Positions 53,401-62,001 of a stretch of 64,000 nucleotides of DNA are shown piece by piece. The notes below the pieces were generated by a model. It made no database searches, had not been told where the DNA came from, and saw only the letters and a program-made list of their open reading frames with translations. Each line of letters opens with the position of its first letter. The first letter of the stretch is position 1. Origin of the DNA: Hymenobacter arizonensis (lineage in GTDB: Bacteria; Bacteroidota; Bacteroidia; Cytophagales; Hymenobacteraceae); NCBI RefSeq assembly GCF_900115775.1, contig NZ_FOXS01000007.1, positions 1-64,000 of the forward strand, given 5' to 3'. The position numbers and the translations under genes were made by a program.

Positions 53401-56400
53401 CCAGCAAGTCAATGCCAATCTGGCCGCTGGCCGCGCCACCGGCCGTTGTCAGTACTGTGCCATTGCCAAAAATGGAGTTTTGAGTGAAGGTGCTGGTAGT
53501 AGTACCAGGCTGGGCCAGTATGCCCGCGCCGTAGTTGTTGCTGATAACGTTGAAGCTAATAACATTGGCTGCACCCAGCAGGCGCACGCCCGAAGTCTGA
53601 CCACCGCCGTTCAAGCCATTGTTGCTGATGGTATTGTTGGTGATAAGCACATTGCCAACGCTGCCAGCCAAATCTACCCCAGGGCCCTGGTTTTGGGCAA
53701 ACAAGTTGTTGCGAACTACGCCGCCGTTTACCCCCAGGCGAATACCGTCCGACGACGAGTTGCCAATGGCATTGCCGCGGATTTCGTTGCCTTCAATAAA
53801 GTAGCCGGTAGTAGTGCCGTTGCCGTTGCTATTCACAATCAACTCAATGCCGCCGGTGCTATTGAAACCAATGAGGTTATTGGAGATGGTGCCGCTGAAA
53901 AGGGTGTTGTCTCCCGCTGTTGTAGGCGCAAGGTAAATGCCCTGGCCGAGGCTGCGGCTGGCACCTGGGTCGGTGAAGCTGGTAGCCGTGGTGCCAATAA
54001 CGTTGCCCGTGATGAGCGTGCCCGAAGTGGCACCGGTGGTCACGTAGATGTTGCCCGTGTTAGTGTTGTTGACCGTGTTGCCGAAGCCGTAGATGGCCAG
54101 GCCCGTCACGGTGGTATTGTTAGCGGCCAGGGTCAGGCCGTTATCGCTGCCTGCCTGGCCCGGTGTGCCCACAATCTGTACTTCGGGGCCATTGAGCTGG
54201 CTCAGGGCCGTAAGGTTGGTGCCCACGGTGCCGCCGGCACCCAAGGTCACGTTGTTGGTGTTGCCAACATTGGTGGTCTGCGTGGTGCCGTTGACGGACG
54301 TGCGGGCATCGGTGATGCTGGGCAGCGCCGATGCAGGTGTGATTACGGCCACGCCGTTGGTGAGGCCCGAAACCAAGCCCGCGCGCAAGCCCGCCGGAGG
54401 AGTTGCTGAGCCGTTCGGAATCATGAAAATAGAAGTCTCCACGCCAGCAGTCAGACCCGCCTGCGCCAGATTAGTATTGGTCAGCGCATTGGAGTTGATG
54501 AGGAACTGGCGCAATGAGCCCTGGCCTTGGTCGCGGGTGCTCGTGATGACATCGAAGTTGAAGCCAAAGTCGATGTTAGTCAAACCAGCCGCAGGTACAG
54601 TTATGCTCGTAATGGACTGAGGCGTGAGGGAATTGACACCCGTGCCGGAAGTGAGGGCAGCCAGCGTCTGCGAACCCGTGTTGGCAGCAGCGTCCTGTCT
54701 TTCGGGAGCTTCGCCGCCCACTCTATTCGTAACGCCGTTTACAAAAGTCTGAACCGCCTGCGTGTTGGCAGTGGTGAAGCCTGCATTCAGGGCGCGCACC
54801 GAATTTACCGTCGAGTTCACCACCCGCACCGTATAGGATGCGGCCGAAGGAACATTGAAAGAATACAGACCGGCCGCGTTGGTAGTTGTGCTGCCGACAA
54901 AGACTCCGCCAGCAGTATAAAGCTCAACCACGGTGCCCGCCTGGCGAATGGCCCCGGTGGCAAAGCCTGAGTTCACAGCCGCGGTATTGGCAGCGGCATA
55001 GGTACGCCCGGCACCGCCGCCGTAGTTCACGTCGTCAAATATGGTACCCGTCAGCAGGATGGGCGTAATGGCAATGCTGGCCGTGGCTGTATTGTTAGTA
55101 GTGTTGCTCTCCGCCGTGGTGGTGCTAATGGTGGAAGTTGCCGCCACAGGACCCGTATTGGGCGCAGTAAAGTTGATAGTGGCACTGAACGTGGCACCGG
55201 GAGCTAACGCGGTGGTAGGCGTACCGGAGAACGCAACCAATCCCGAAGACGGTACATACGTTCCGGTTACCCCCGTCGTGATATTGGTAAAAGTTACGTT
55301 GTTCAGGTTAGCCGGCAGCTGAACCTGGGCCACTACCCCAACCGCGTTATCAGCGGTAGAAGCATTGCTGTATGCTACGTTGAATGCTCCGGTGGTGCCG
55401 GCCGTAACGGTTGGCGCCACTGCCGCGATGGTCGTGGATACATCGGACTGGCCGCACCACGAGAAAGACTCGAATGTAAACACCTGCTGAATTGGGTCAG
55501 CAGCCGTGTTTGTGTTGGCATACGTCACTACAACCCGCGAAATGGCTTGGGGCCACGTCACAGTGGTATTAGCATCGGCGGTAGCACTGCTAGCAGTACC
55601 GGTGATGATGTTATTTCCCGAATAGACAGCAGAATTGCCAACGCTAATGTCAGCAGCGGTCAGGGTCACTAGCGTACCAGCAGCGGTATACCCTTCAAGT
55701 CGCAATTGGTCCGTCCAACCGGCCAAGTCGATGTCACCAAGCGACATGGTAAAGCCAACCAGCGGCCGGCTAAAGGAGAAGGTTACACTGGCAGTTTTTA
55801 CCGTTGCCCCGTTAGCGTAGTCAGCGGTCCATACCAAGGCTTTCCCTGGCATGGTTGGGTTGTCTTCAATCCGCAGTGCAGTGGCGCCCTGCGCAACGGC
55901 CGGAGTAGTATAGGTACCAGCAGAAATAGTCACCCCCTGCACGGCCACCGACCGCGCTATGGTCCAGTCTTCTAACTCGGCGCGGCTATAGAACAACAAA
56001 TTATTCCCCGAAGTACACGTTGCATTCCCAACGGGAATAGAGTAAAAAGCTGGGGTCGCATCCACTACCCCGCCGTTGTCCACAGATGTATACCGGAAAA
56101 TGGCATTCCCGAAATAGTTTGCGACAGGGGTAAACGTCAGGTTCCCGGCATTAGCGACGCTAATACTTTGGTTCACCGTAACCGCCGTGCCATTGAGCGC
56201 GAGCACCCCAGCAGCAGCAGCAGGAAGCGCCGTGATGGTGTAAGAGGCAATGCTGCCGTCCGAGTCGGTCGCAAATAAAGGCGTTTGCAAAGTGGTGATG
56301 CCGCCCGTATTCAGTACGTTCTGCGACGTTTGCTCACGCGTTAGCGGGGCTTGGTTGACTGCCGCAGTATTGAGAATGTTGATGGTATACGTGGCATTGG

Positions 56401-56788
56401 TTGAAGCCGCGCCCGTATTGTCGATGCCCGCAAACGTGAAGCTTACGGAAGTATTTGCATTCCCATCCACCGGATTATAAGCCAGGTTGGGGAATTCAAA
56501 CGGATTGACAAGTTGGTTTACAGCAGTAATCTGCACCGACCTGCCCGAACCCGTATTATAGGCAAAAAGCTGCCCGGCAGCGGGAAGCGAGGCAAAACGG
56601 AAAGATGCCAACGATGGGTTGCCATCGGGGTCGAGCACGTTTAGGTTCGTGATGACCGTTCTTCCATTTGCATCTGGTAGGCCATTGAACGTGACGTTTG
56701 CTGCCACCGGGTTTGCGGCCCAGGCTGGCGCGAGTCTCGAAAGCATACCTATAAGCAGCAGGACTGCAAATCGTAAGGGTATTCTCAT
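47405..56788 (-). CDS. Giant multidomain T9SS-secreted protein with tandem DUF11 repeats
   Basis: The 3127-aa protein starts at ATG 56788 with a signal peptide (MRIPLRFAVLLLIGMLSRLA, cleavage near AWAANP); the frame is open to 57022 but without protein character. Order: two cadherin-like/tandem-95 type domains (about 25-250), a carbohydrate-binding-like jelly roll (about 260-440), a first DUF11-like unit (about 445-560), an SdrD-B/CNA-B-type domain beginning GTIFDDVNYGGGAGRTY, a FNFDVITSTRDQGQGSLRQF module, a right-handed beta-helix with NNTISNNGLNGGG-type turns, another cadherin-like domain, then ten consecutive DUF11-type units of about 110-130 residues (each opening like ADVATTISASPSPVNASGSL), one more cadherin-like domain, a He_PIG-type domain and a T9SS type A tail (SVYPNPATAETKLDLSQLPA to KRLIKE). 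It is probably a cell-surface adhesin or matrix protein. Confidence 0.93.
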   Translation of the reverse strand: MRIPLRFAVLLLIGMLSRLAPAWAANPVAANVTFNGLPDANGRTVITNLNVLDPDGNPSLASFRFASLPAAGQLFAYNTGSGRSVQITAVNQLVNPFEFPNLAYNPVDGNANTSVSFTFAGIDNTGAASTNATYTINILNTAAVNQAPLTREQTSQNVLNTGGITTLQTPLFATDSDGSIASYTITALPAAAAGVLALNGTAVTVNQSISVANAGNLTFTPVANYFGNAIFRYTSVDNGGVVDATPAFYSIPVGNATCTSGNNLLFYSRAELEDWTIARSVAVQGVTISAGTYTTPAVAQGATALRIEDNPTMPGKALVWTADYANGATVKTASVTFSFSRPLVGFTMSLGDIDLAGWTDQLRLEGYTAAGTLVTLTAADISVGNSAVYSGNNIITGTASSATADANTTVTWPQAISRVVVTYANTNTAADPIQQVFTFESFSWCGQSDVSTTIAAVAPTVTAGTTGAFNVAYSNASTADNAVGVVAQVQLPANLNNVTFTNITTGVTGTYVPSSGLVAFSGTPTTALAPGATFSATINFTAPNTGPVAATSTISTTTAESNTTNNTATASIAITPILLTGTIFDDVNYGGGAGRTYAAANTAAVNSGFATGAIRQAGTVVELYTAGGVFVGSTTTNAAGLYSFNVPSAASYTVRVVNSTVNSVRALNAGFTTANTQAVQTFVNGVTNRVGGEAPERQDAAANTGSQTLAALTSGTGVNSLTPQSITSITVPAAGLTNIDFGFNFDVITSTRDQGQGSLRQFLINSNALTNTNLAQAGLTAGVETSIFMIPNGSATPPAGLRAGLVSGLTNGVAVITPASALPSITDARTSVNGTTQTTNVGNTNNVTLGAGGTVGTNLTALSQLNGPEVQIVGTPGQAGSDNGLTLAANNTTVTGLAIYGFGNTVNNTNTGNIYVTTGATSGTLITGNVIGTTATSFTDPGASRSLGQGIYLAPTTAGDNTLFSGTISNNLIGFNSTGGIELIVNSNGNGTTTGYFIEGNEIRGNAIGNSSSDGIRLGVNGGVVRNNLFAQNQGPGVDLAGSVGNVLITNNTISNNGLNGGGQTSGVRLLGAANVISFNVISNNYGAGILAQPGTTTSTFTQNSIFGNGTVLTTAGGAASGQIGIDLLATGNNLDRGSSPFVTINDLNDTDGDANGLLNFPVITSATVVGTNLVVQGFARPGSIIEFFNPGTTADPSGFGEGQTYLGTFTEGSGADTNTGTGSYSGLINGLNQGTDNTNRFTFTIPLTGRFATYAAGTLLTSTATLANATSEFSGNVTVNSAPVPNTLTNATLANTSGATVLNPNLSATVSGAGNSISFYTITTLPATGTLTYNGLVLTAANIAGTQITPALLSTLTYTPVSGFTGGSVFFNYTVTDANGIASTSNNNGGAIGTGAATYTIPVVQVADVATTISASPSPVNASGSLTLTAIFTNNGPNTAVGYTRSITLPAGLGTNVTVTGGAYNNATGEVTFTTPPTTLASGANANVTINIPSVAATFASITASSATSTTTSENGATTNNTASTTITVTPIADVLTNLTGPATILQGQPTGNFTAVFTNNGPSTGAAVTRAITLPVGAFLTPAQQNTIVAAYPGTTFGTTGTGATSVTTINFPTLTTQPNAGTASFVFAFTAPVATGGVTIRSNTSTTTSENGATGNNQSQLALTVGEAVDVTTTLAGPAQPSAGQPVTYSVTFANQGPGTAANVTRVVTLPAGASLTAAQVTALPSGVTYNSVNNTLNFGTLATLASGSANTFSFTFTAPAATGAATLISNVATGSAEGTNLAPNTATLSLNVNATADVAATLTPNAASVPAGQPMSFTATLTNNGSQTAAGVTATVQLPGGLAGLTVTNGGTYDSATGLVTYPIGNLPAGVPLTSVISFPAPASGSVTAVASVSTTTNEGGATANNTAISTIRVTTGFDLTTTLTGPASAPASGLVTLNVTTTNASGLPAPNAVQTVQLISGLSNVFVSNNGSYNSGNGLVTFLPIASLAPGQTVANTISFSAPATAFAPVAVVTPNTTAAGESNVTNNTAYLNGAASAANLNILPATTQQANISTAITASARTVDAGVSVNLTVVVANDGPSASANVVQTVQLLPGFGAADLGVGGQSGSMNGPLLTFINGANYNTRTGVVTFPAIASLASSASETYIINFTAPANVGNNGQMLITAAVSSNTSDPMPANNVAATVVTVRTTADMATTITGPTNAVAGQTVTYTASFVNAGNATASGVTEFAQLPSRLTDVVVTDKTGAVVSGAYNATTGLVTFPALATTEAGAAQSFTISFTAPVADNFTVQTSVSSTSFDGVSANNAASITTSTTQVTATDVAVALSGPTVAVIGNAVTYGVTTTNNGVLAASNVTTTLQLFPNLLGVVVPAGANYNSTSGLVTFAPISSLAAGASQTYAVRFNMPDAVGGQLTATASVSSSTADTNPTNNSQALQTSVAPATTNSLVQASANIATAFVAPPSNVNANATLTLTASFSNAGPNPALNVAPVMYLPAGLSNVVPNNSGVYDPTTGTVTWPVIASQASGNSVNYSVQLTAPTTGPLVATSATSSTTSDPTSTNNSATVSVDINARYDAVTTITGPATAAGGSRVTYTVLTINNGPSNTLSVTQTVNLPNNVDVDPASISNGGTLSGNGRTITFPAVTNQAPGADGVVTNTFSLIIPTGGSNTVTITAAVTASGEINTGNNSASVTTTRDNTVTNVAPLANNVVNALQAPQGNTADAMAISPLVATDSDGTIFRYQVRSIPATSEGVLFYNSSGSTFTAITAANFASLSLTTAQAISLRFDPASGFVGNAYFTYTATDNNSALSNVALYTLMVGQDNASLYTNTPVRGGASPYANGDIISNVFDVNGGTYSSAGAVIDNGVRSIALASGSNPLPAGVSLNTVTGQLFVSNATALRTGTYVVTITTVDAYGGITTQPVTFVIGSFPLPVELVTFTVTAVKNLDAALVWRTATEKNNDRFEVERSLNGVDFAAIGQVRGQGTKSSATDYALTDAGIGRKASGLVYYRLKQVDTDGTATFSPVRTVTFTKALVPSISVYPNPATAETKLDLSQLPAGAYQVSLLDATGRTVLNTTLTAGLAHTLELNTIASGTYTLLVRGQNGGQVVNLTKRLIKE
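47681..47951 (-). repeat. 271-nt block nearly identical to 57848-58118 (copy A)
   Basis: Within the 3127-aa protein gene, coding for the segment before the T9SS tail (FTVTAVKNLDAALVWRTATE onward). It matches 57848-58118 without gaps; I count seven mismatches by eye (about 97% identity), while sequences on either side are clearly more different. Confidence 0.9.
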
Positions 56789-57577
56789 TAAAAATGGTTT
56801 TTTGATTAATAGATATGAAATCCTGACTATGCCCTGAGCGGCTGTAAAACTGTTTTGAAAGCTTTGGACCAAAAGTCCGTTTACCTCTAATTGCTGCTTT
56901 CTCTGTCTGAACAGTGAGCTATTAGGAGGTTTGGCTACTGACTGATATGCGCCCCCGGTGGCTATTAGCCCGAGTCTCATCCAAGTCCGCAGCATAGCTA
57001 CTATTGGTAGAAATGCTTTCATGGAAAGGTGTTTTGGTTAAAAACGTTCTATTGATTTATTTCAAGAATCTCCAAAACTAGGTTTCGCTATAGGCAGGGC
57101 ACTTCCTTTTTAGCTGAACTGTTCATTTCCCTCGGTTAACATCAATATGTCACCGTTGACGGCAAGCTTAGCTGTAAGCCATTTGTCAGACTGTAATTGA
57201 GCAATGACAAAGAATTACTGCATCAGCTTTAGGAACCGCATGCCTTTGGTCGTGAACATTGAAACGGGAGCGTAACAAGTACCATCAGCAGTACATCGCA
57301 TATTTTTCGGATAACATAAGCTCATCCTTACCATGGTTTCGCTTCTGTTAGATTTAGCAATAAATTGCATTATTATAATTTAAATCATCATCTATTGAGC
57401 ATAGTATTTTTAATTATCATAATCCTTTCTTAGATAGATGCTCTATGCAATAGCTGAATTATTTAAATTAAATTTATTTTATTATTAAACCATATAACTA
57501 TACTGAATCAACGGCATAAAAAAAGCCCCCTCCTTATTGGAGAGGGCTTTTGACTTACCAGCGAACTGGCACTAATA
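56789..57577. other. 789-base intergenic region, very AT-rich in part
   Basis: No gene is supported. The stretch at about 57340-57510 is extremely AT-rich compared with its surroundings. It contains the terminator of the 1358-aa protein gene and the promoter region of the 3127-aa protein gene; no perfect TAnnTTTG box was found at the expected place. Confidence 0.5.
57521..57551 (-). terminator. Terminator of the 1358-aa T9SS protein gene
   Basis: AAAAGCCCCCTCC (57521-57533) pairs with GGAGAGGGCTTTT (57539-57551) with one mismatch; on the minus strand a T-run follows, 27 bases after the stop. Confidence 0.85.
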
Positions 57578-60500
57578 CTATTCTTTTACAAGGCGCTTAG
57601 TGAAGTTAATTACATGGCCGCCGTTCTGGCCACGCACCAGCAGCGTGTAGGTGCCGCCTACAACACTGTGCAGGTCGAGGGGGTGGGCAATACCTGCTGC
57701 CAGCGTTTGGTTAAGCACAGTACGGCCCACGGCATCTATTAGGCTCACTTGGTAAGCACCCGTGGGCAATTGGCCCAGGTCGAGTTGAACCGTGCCCGTA
57801 GCTGGGTTGGGGAACAGCGAAATAGTCAATGTTTTGGCAAACTCCACGGTGCGCACGGGCGAGAAGGTGGCCGTGCCGTCGGTGTCGACCTGCTTGAGGC
57901 GGTAGTACACCAGGCCGCTGGCCTTGCGGCCGATGCCCGCGTCGGTCAGGGCGTAGTCCGTCGCGCTGGACTTGGTGCCCTGGCCCCGCACTTGGCCAAT
58001 CGCGGCGAAGTCAACGCCGTTGAGGCTGCGCTCCACTTCGAACCGCTCGTTGTTCTTCTCCGTGGCTGTGCGCCACACCAGCGCCGCGTCCAGGTTTTTC
58101 ACTGCGGTAACAGTGAACTCAGTCAATTCCACTGGTAGGGGCTGGTTGTTGAGCACAGTAATTAGTGCAGAGAACTCAGACGTGTTGCCGACGGCCAACC
58201 CGTTCACCGTAGTGGGAACGGTTACCGTGGCCGTGAGTTTACTGCTTACTAAACTAGTAGCTTGAGCAGCCGTGACGGGAAATGAGAAGCGAAAGCGACT
58301 CACGCCCGTTTCAGAGCCTTGCATGGGGGTAGTTGGGCTGCCAGCTGGCAGGCCCGAGGTGGCGCTGTAGTTGGCAGTTCCCACATCTCCATCGCTGGCC
58401 GAACCTTCAGTGGCATTAAAGAGGTAGGTTGCGCCCTCGCCGTATTGGGTGGGGTCAGCACTGGCAACGAACAGCTCAAGCAGGGCACCGGCTCTGGCAT
58501 AGCCCGTAACAAAAAGCATTCCGTTGAAAATAGTAGCCTGGGTGAAAACAGGGAAATTAAGCAGTCCGTTTGCGCCGCTGGCGGCGGTTTTGCCGTTGGC
58601 ATTGGGCGTTACGCCATCACCTGTTACGGTAGTGTTGGCCGATAAATCGATTCCTAAGGCGCCAATAGTAGTACCACCGTTGGCAAAAATGTTGTTCTGA
58701 CTGAAACGGTTACCTAAAGTGCCATTTAGCGCTACAATGCCATCGCTGGAATTGGCGTTAATGGTGTTGGCACTAATCAGGTTGTTGTTACCTACTTGAA
58801 TACCAATTCCGGCGCCTTCCGTAGTACTACCCGTGCCATTGTTGTTAATGGTGTTGTTCCGAATAGTATTGCCATCATTAGAGGCGGTAGCCAGTAGTAT
58901 ACCCCAGCCTGAATTGTTGCTGATTGTGTTGTTATTGATAACGTTCCCGTTAGCGCCAATCAGGTTAATTCCAGCGCCATTCACCGGGCTTGTGCCTGTG
59001 ATGGTGGTACCTGTCCTGAGTATGTTGTTGGCAATGGTCACCCCAGTTGCATTGGTAGCTGCAGTAGTACCGCTTCGCTGCAACCGAACGCCAGCGACAG
59101 CATTATTGGTAGCCGTTACGTCGCTCACTGTTGAGCCGCTTACGCTGGCACCGCTAAATGTAACGGCTGCACCATCCGATAAGGTGATGGTAGTATTGGT
59201 TCCGTTTACACTTCCTCGGGCGTTGTTAAGGCCAAGAGAAGCAATGCGGGTGTTGCCACCAGTTACGAAAAGACCTTTTAAGCTATTAAAGTTAATAGTC
59301 ACCTCAGGGCCGGTAGTGGTATTCGCAATGGCAGCTACTCTATTACCGGTGAGCGTCGCCTGGAATTCCCCATCGATGGCGGTGCGCGAATCAGTAATAT
59401 CAGGTAGCGGTGTGGCTAGGGTAATGGTAAAGCCGGTCGTTGCATTGTAGCCCGCCGGGGCAGTCATGCCTAACCGCAGTCCCGCTGGGGCAGTACCGTT
59501 GGCCCGACCATCATTCATCATGAAAATGGCTGTTTCGATGCCAGCAGCTGGGGTGGTAGCCGTAGTACCAGCAGCAGCCGTTCCGTTGAAGGCGACTTGG
59601 TCGAGGGTGGCATTGCCCAACGCGTTAGCGTTGATGATGAACTGGCGCAACGAGCCTTGGTCCGCGTCATTGGTATTGACTACCAAATCAAAGTTAAAAC
59701 CGAAATCGGCTCCTAAAACAGGGCCCGAGGCAGGGGTTCTGACATTGGTAATGGACTGAATAGTTCTTGCAGCCGTAGACGCGGGCAAATTACCCGAGTT
59801 GGTAGCACCAAAGTCAATGAGAGTAGGGATGGCGCCCCCTACTTGGTTGGTGATGGGCGTCGTGCCATTACTTATGAACGTCTGAACAGCGATTGGATTC
59901 AGGCCAGTCGTAGCCACAGCACGTGAGCTAACGACGGAGCTGTTCACCACCCGCACTCGATAGTCTGTGCTGGGGGCTAGTGGTGTGGTTCCGGCTTCAT
60001 TGGTGAATAAATAGTTGCCCTCAGCATCTGTTCCCGTTGAACGAAGAAAAGCTCCGGCTCCTGAATATAATTCAACACGAGCCTCTACTCCCTGCCCACT
60101 GCTGCTAAACTGGTTGCGGCCGGCGCCTCCACCGTAGTTTACGTCCTCGAAAACACTGCCACTTATCACCGTATTAAGGTAAACTGGGGTTGGAGAGGCG
60201 CCGTCGCCGTTAGGCGTAAGGGGGAAGCCCGCACTGTTGTTCGACTTATCTTCAGCGAGCAAGTTACCGGGAGGCAATACGCTGCCGTTGCTAAGCTGAA
60301 CATGTCCTTGATTTGCGGTGGCTCCTGAGATAGTAGAAGCATACGCTGAATTAAAAAACGGAGCAGTAGGCGGAGCCGCTCCTACCGCATATGCTAAACG
60401 CACCGTGAACCTTATAAGCGCGCTTTGGCCAGCAGTTAACGAACGATTACCCGTCAGCAAGTCTGCGTTGTTGTCTCGTCCGGTAAAGGCGGTGTTGAAT

Positions 60501-61654
60501 GCCAGAGTAGGAGGAGCAGTCGCATTAACTCCAAAGTTGGTAACTGTAGACCCGGTAAGGATACTGAAGGAAGTACTGGGAAAGGTGGTTGCTAGAAAGT
60601 CCGCTACCTGCACATTAGGGGCAGTAGTGGTGCCTGTATTTTTTACTCCTACTTCAAATGTCACGTCGTAACGTGTTTCGAGATTAGGACCTCCACCACT
60701 GGTGCTTACGCTCACATTCGTGACTTGCTTTATTACATCAATTTTCTGGTCAGGGTTGATGCAACTGGCGCCATCGCTGTTACTTACCGGGTCGATGCTG
60801 CTGATTTTCGTCATGGCGCCGTCGGCGGTGCTCACCGAATAGAAGCCGCCGGAGCCAGCTGTTCCGATTGTACCATTGGAGTAAGCATACAGATTACCGG
60901 CTACATCGAAGAAGTTTGAGCCCATGACGTCGCCACTGTTCCCCGTACCCAGAATCGTGACTGTAGCCTGCGTGCGTGCAGCGTTGAGCTGCAACCGAAA
61001 GGCTTGATTAATGAAGCCTACGCCGTACAAATTGTCATCGGAAGGGCTAAAGGCAATGTCGCGTAGATAGGTCGAGGCATCTAGAATAGATTGGTTGGAC
61101 GAATTCCGAATAGGTATTTCGTCGTGACTTGTCAATACAGTAGAAAAATTGGCCAGATTTAGGCGAAATAAGATATTATCAGAAGCAACTCCGCTGGCAC
61201 GGGTCGTCACATAGAAATTACCTTCTTTGTCGATAGTGCCCGAATTATAAGCCAATAGTGGCAAGTCCGTCCGCCCTAAGTCTTGGATGCCGCCTTGTCC
61301 GATACGGTAGAGGTGAACGCCATTAGCGGCATTCAAAGTACCGTTATCGGCAGGATAGGTAAGGGCATATAAGTAGCTATCCAGCGAATTATAGGATAGT
61401 CCATTTAGAACCACACCTAAGTTTCCCGTGTTATTGGTTCCACCAAAAGTGTAGGGTGCAGTAGTGTAAGCAGCAGTGCTGCGGTTTACTACGTACAGCA
61501 CCGAACTAGCTCCTGTGCCTGTTCCGGTTTGCCTAACTTGGTAAAAAGTCCCATCGCAAGAGAATGAGCCCCCTGGGTTTTGGGCCTGCACCCTTCCGGG
61601 AGCTATTGTTGCACATATCAACAAAAAAGCGAATAATCGTAAGAGTAATTTCAT
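57578..61654 (-). CDS. T9SS-secreted multidomain beta-helix protein
   Basis: The 1358-aa protein starts at ATG 61654 with a signal peptide (MKLLLRLFAFLLICATIAPG, cleavage near VQAQNP). Order: an N-terminal propeller-like domain resembling DUF6923 (about 25-300, with SFSCDGTFYQVRQTG), a DUF11-like domain (about 305-440), an SdrD-B-type domain beginning GSVFEDVNYGGGAGRNQF (about 500-620), a FNFDLVVNTNDADQGSLRQF module, a right-handed beta-helix (about 780-1010, with NNTISNNSGWGILLA-type turns), a spacer and a T9SS type A tail (SLFPNPATGTVQLDLGQLPT to KRLVKE). It is a shorter paralogue of the 3127-aa protein, lacking the DUF11 array. Probably a surface protein of unknown binding partner. Confidence 0.92.
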   Translation of the reverse strand: MKLLLRLFAFLLICATIAPGRVQAQNPGGSFSCDGTFYQVRQTGTGTGASSVLYVVNRSTAAYTTAPYTFGGTNNTGNLGVVLNGLSYNSLDSYLYALTYPADNGTLNAANGVHLYRIGQGGIQDLGRTDLPLLAYNSGTIDKEGNFYVTTRASGVASDNILFRLNLANFSTVLTSHDEIPIRNSSNQSILDASTYLRDIAFSPSDDNLYGVGFINQAFRLQLNAARTQATVTILGTGNSGDVMGSNFFDVAGNLYAYSNGTIGTAGSGGFYSVSTADGAMTKISSIDPVSNSDGASCINPDQKIDVIKQVTNVSVSTSGGGPNLETRYDVTFEVGVKNTGTTTAPNVQVADFLATTFPSTSFSILTGSTVTNFGVNATAPPTLAFNTAFTGRDNNADLLTGNRSLTAGQSALIRFTVRLAYAVGAAPPTAPFFNSAYASTISGATANQGHVQLSNGSVLPPGNLLAEDKSNNSAGFPLTPNGDGASPTPVYLNTVISGSVFEDVNYGGGAGRNQFSSSGQGVEARVELYSGAGAFLRSTGTDAEGNYLFTNEAGTTPLAPSTDYRVRVVNSSVVSSRAVATTGLNPIAVQTFISNGTTPITNQVGGAIPTLIDFGATNSGNLPASTAARTIQSITNVRTPASGPVLGADFGFNFDLVVNTNDADQGSLRQFIINANALGNATLDQVAFNGTAAAGTTATTPAAGIETAIFMMNDGRANGTAPAGLRLGMTAPAGYNATTGFTITLATPLPDITDSRTAIDGEFQATLTGNRVAAIANTTTGPEVTINFNSLKGLFVTGGNTRIASLGLNNARGSVNGTNTTITLSDGAAVTFSGASVSGSTVSDVTATNNAVAGVRLQRSGTTAATNATGVTIANNILRTGTTITGTSPVNGAGINLIGANGNVINNNTISNNSGWGILLATASNDGNTIRNNTINNNGTGSTTEGAGIGIQVGNNNLISANTINANSSDGIVALNGTLGNRFSQNNIFANGGTTIGALGIDLSANTTVTGDGVTPNANGKTAASGANGLLNFPVFTQATIFNGMLFVTGYARAGALLELFVASADPTQYGEGATYLFNATEGSASDGDVGTANYSATSGLPAGSPTTPMQGSETGVSRFRFSFPVTAAQATSLVSSKLTATVTVPTTVNGLAVGNTSEFSALITVLNNQPLPVELTEFTVTAVKNLDAALVWRTATEKNNERFEVERSLNGVDFAAIGQVRGQGTKSSATDYALTDAGIGRKASGLVYYRLKQVDTDGTATFSPVRTVEFAKTLTISLFPNPATGTVQLDLGQLPTGAYQVSLIDAVGRTVLNQTLAAGIAHPLDLHSVVGGTYTLLVRGQNGGHVINFTKRLVKE
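57848..58118 (-). repeat. 271-nt block nearly identical to 47681-47951 (copy B)
   Basis: Same coding segment as copy A, ungapped, seven mismatches counted by eye. Confidence 0.9.
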
Positions 61655-61728
61655 TGAAAAACACAAAAAAAAAGAGGTGACAACCAATCAACGATATGTT
61701 CTATGAGGCGGGCATAGTCAACAATGTG

Positions 61729-61736
61729 CAAATCTA
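61729..61736 (-). promoter_or_regulatory. -7 box TAGATTTG of the 1358-aa T9SS protein gene
   Basis: A perfect TAnnTTTG followed by C on the minus strand, about 75 bases before ATG 61654. No clear -33 TTG at the right distance. Confidence 0.5.
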
Positions 61737-61820
61737 ACGTTTCAATCTTAGACGCCTATTAAGTCCTGAATAATTTTCAGTTAATAGGAGCTAATAAAAA
61801 ATTGCTCAGGCCAGAAAAAT

Positions 61821-61864
61821 GCAAATCCCCTCGCTGTTTTTAATAAAACAACGAGGGGATTTGC
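61821..61864 (-). terminator. Hairpin, possible terminator
   Basis: GCAAATCCCCTCG (61821-61833) pairs exactly with 61852-61864; the inner TGTTTT and AAAACA also pair, leaving a 4-nt loop. It lies about 300 bases past the malQ stop. Confidence 0.6.
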
Positions 61865-62001
61865 CGCTCACTCAGAGAATACACTATCAATCAATGAAAC
61901 AACCGCTTTGATGGGTAGCCACTTCTACTTTGTAAAGGCATGATTCGCAACCTGATAAGGAAATTAATTTAGCATGTCAAGTATTGGATACCATAACGAA
62001 G

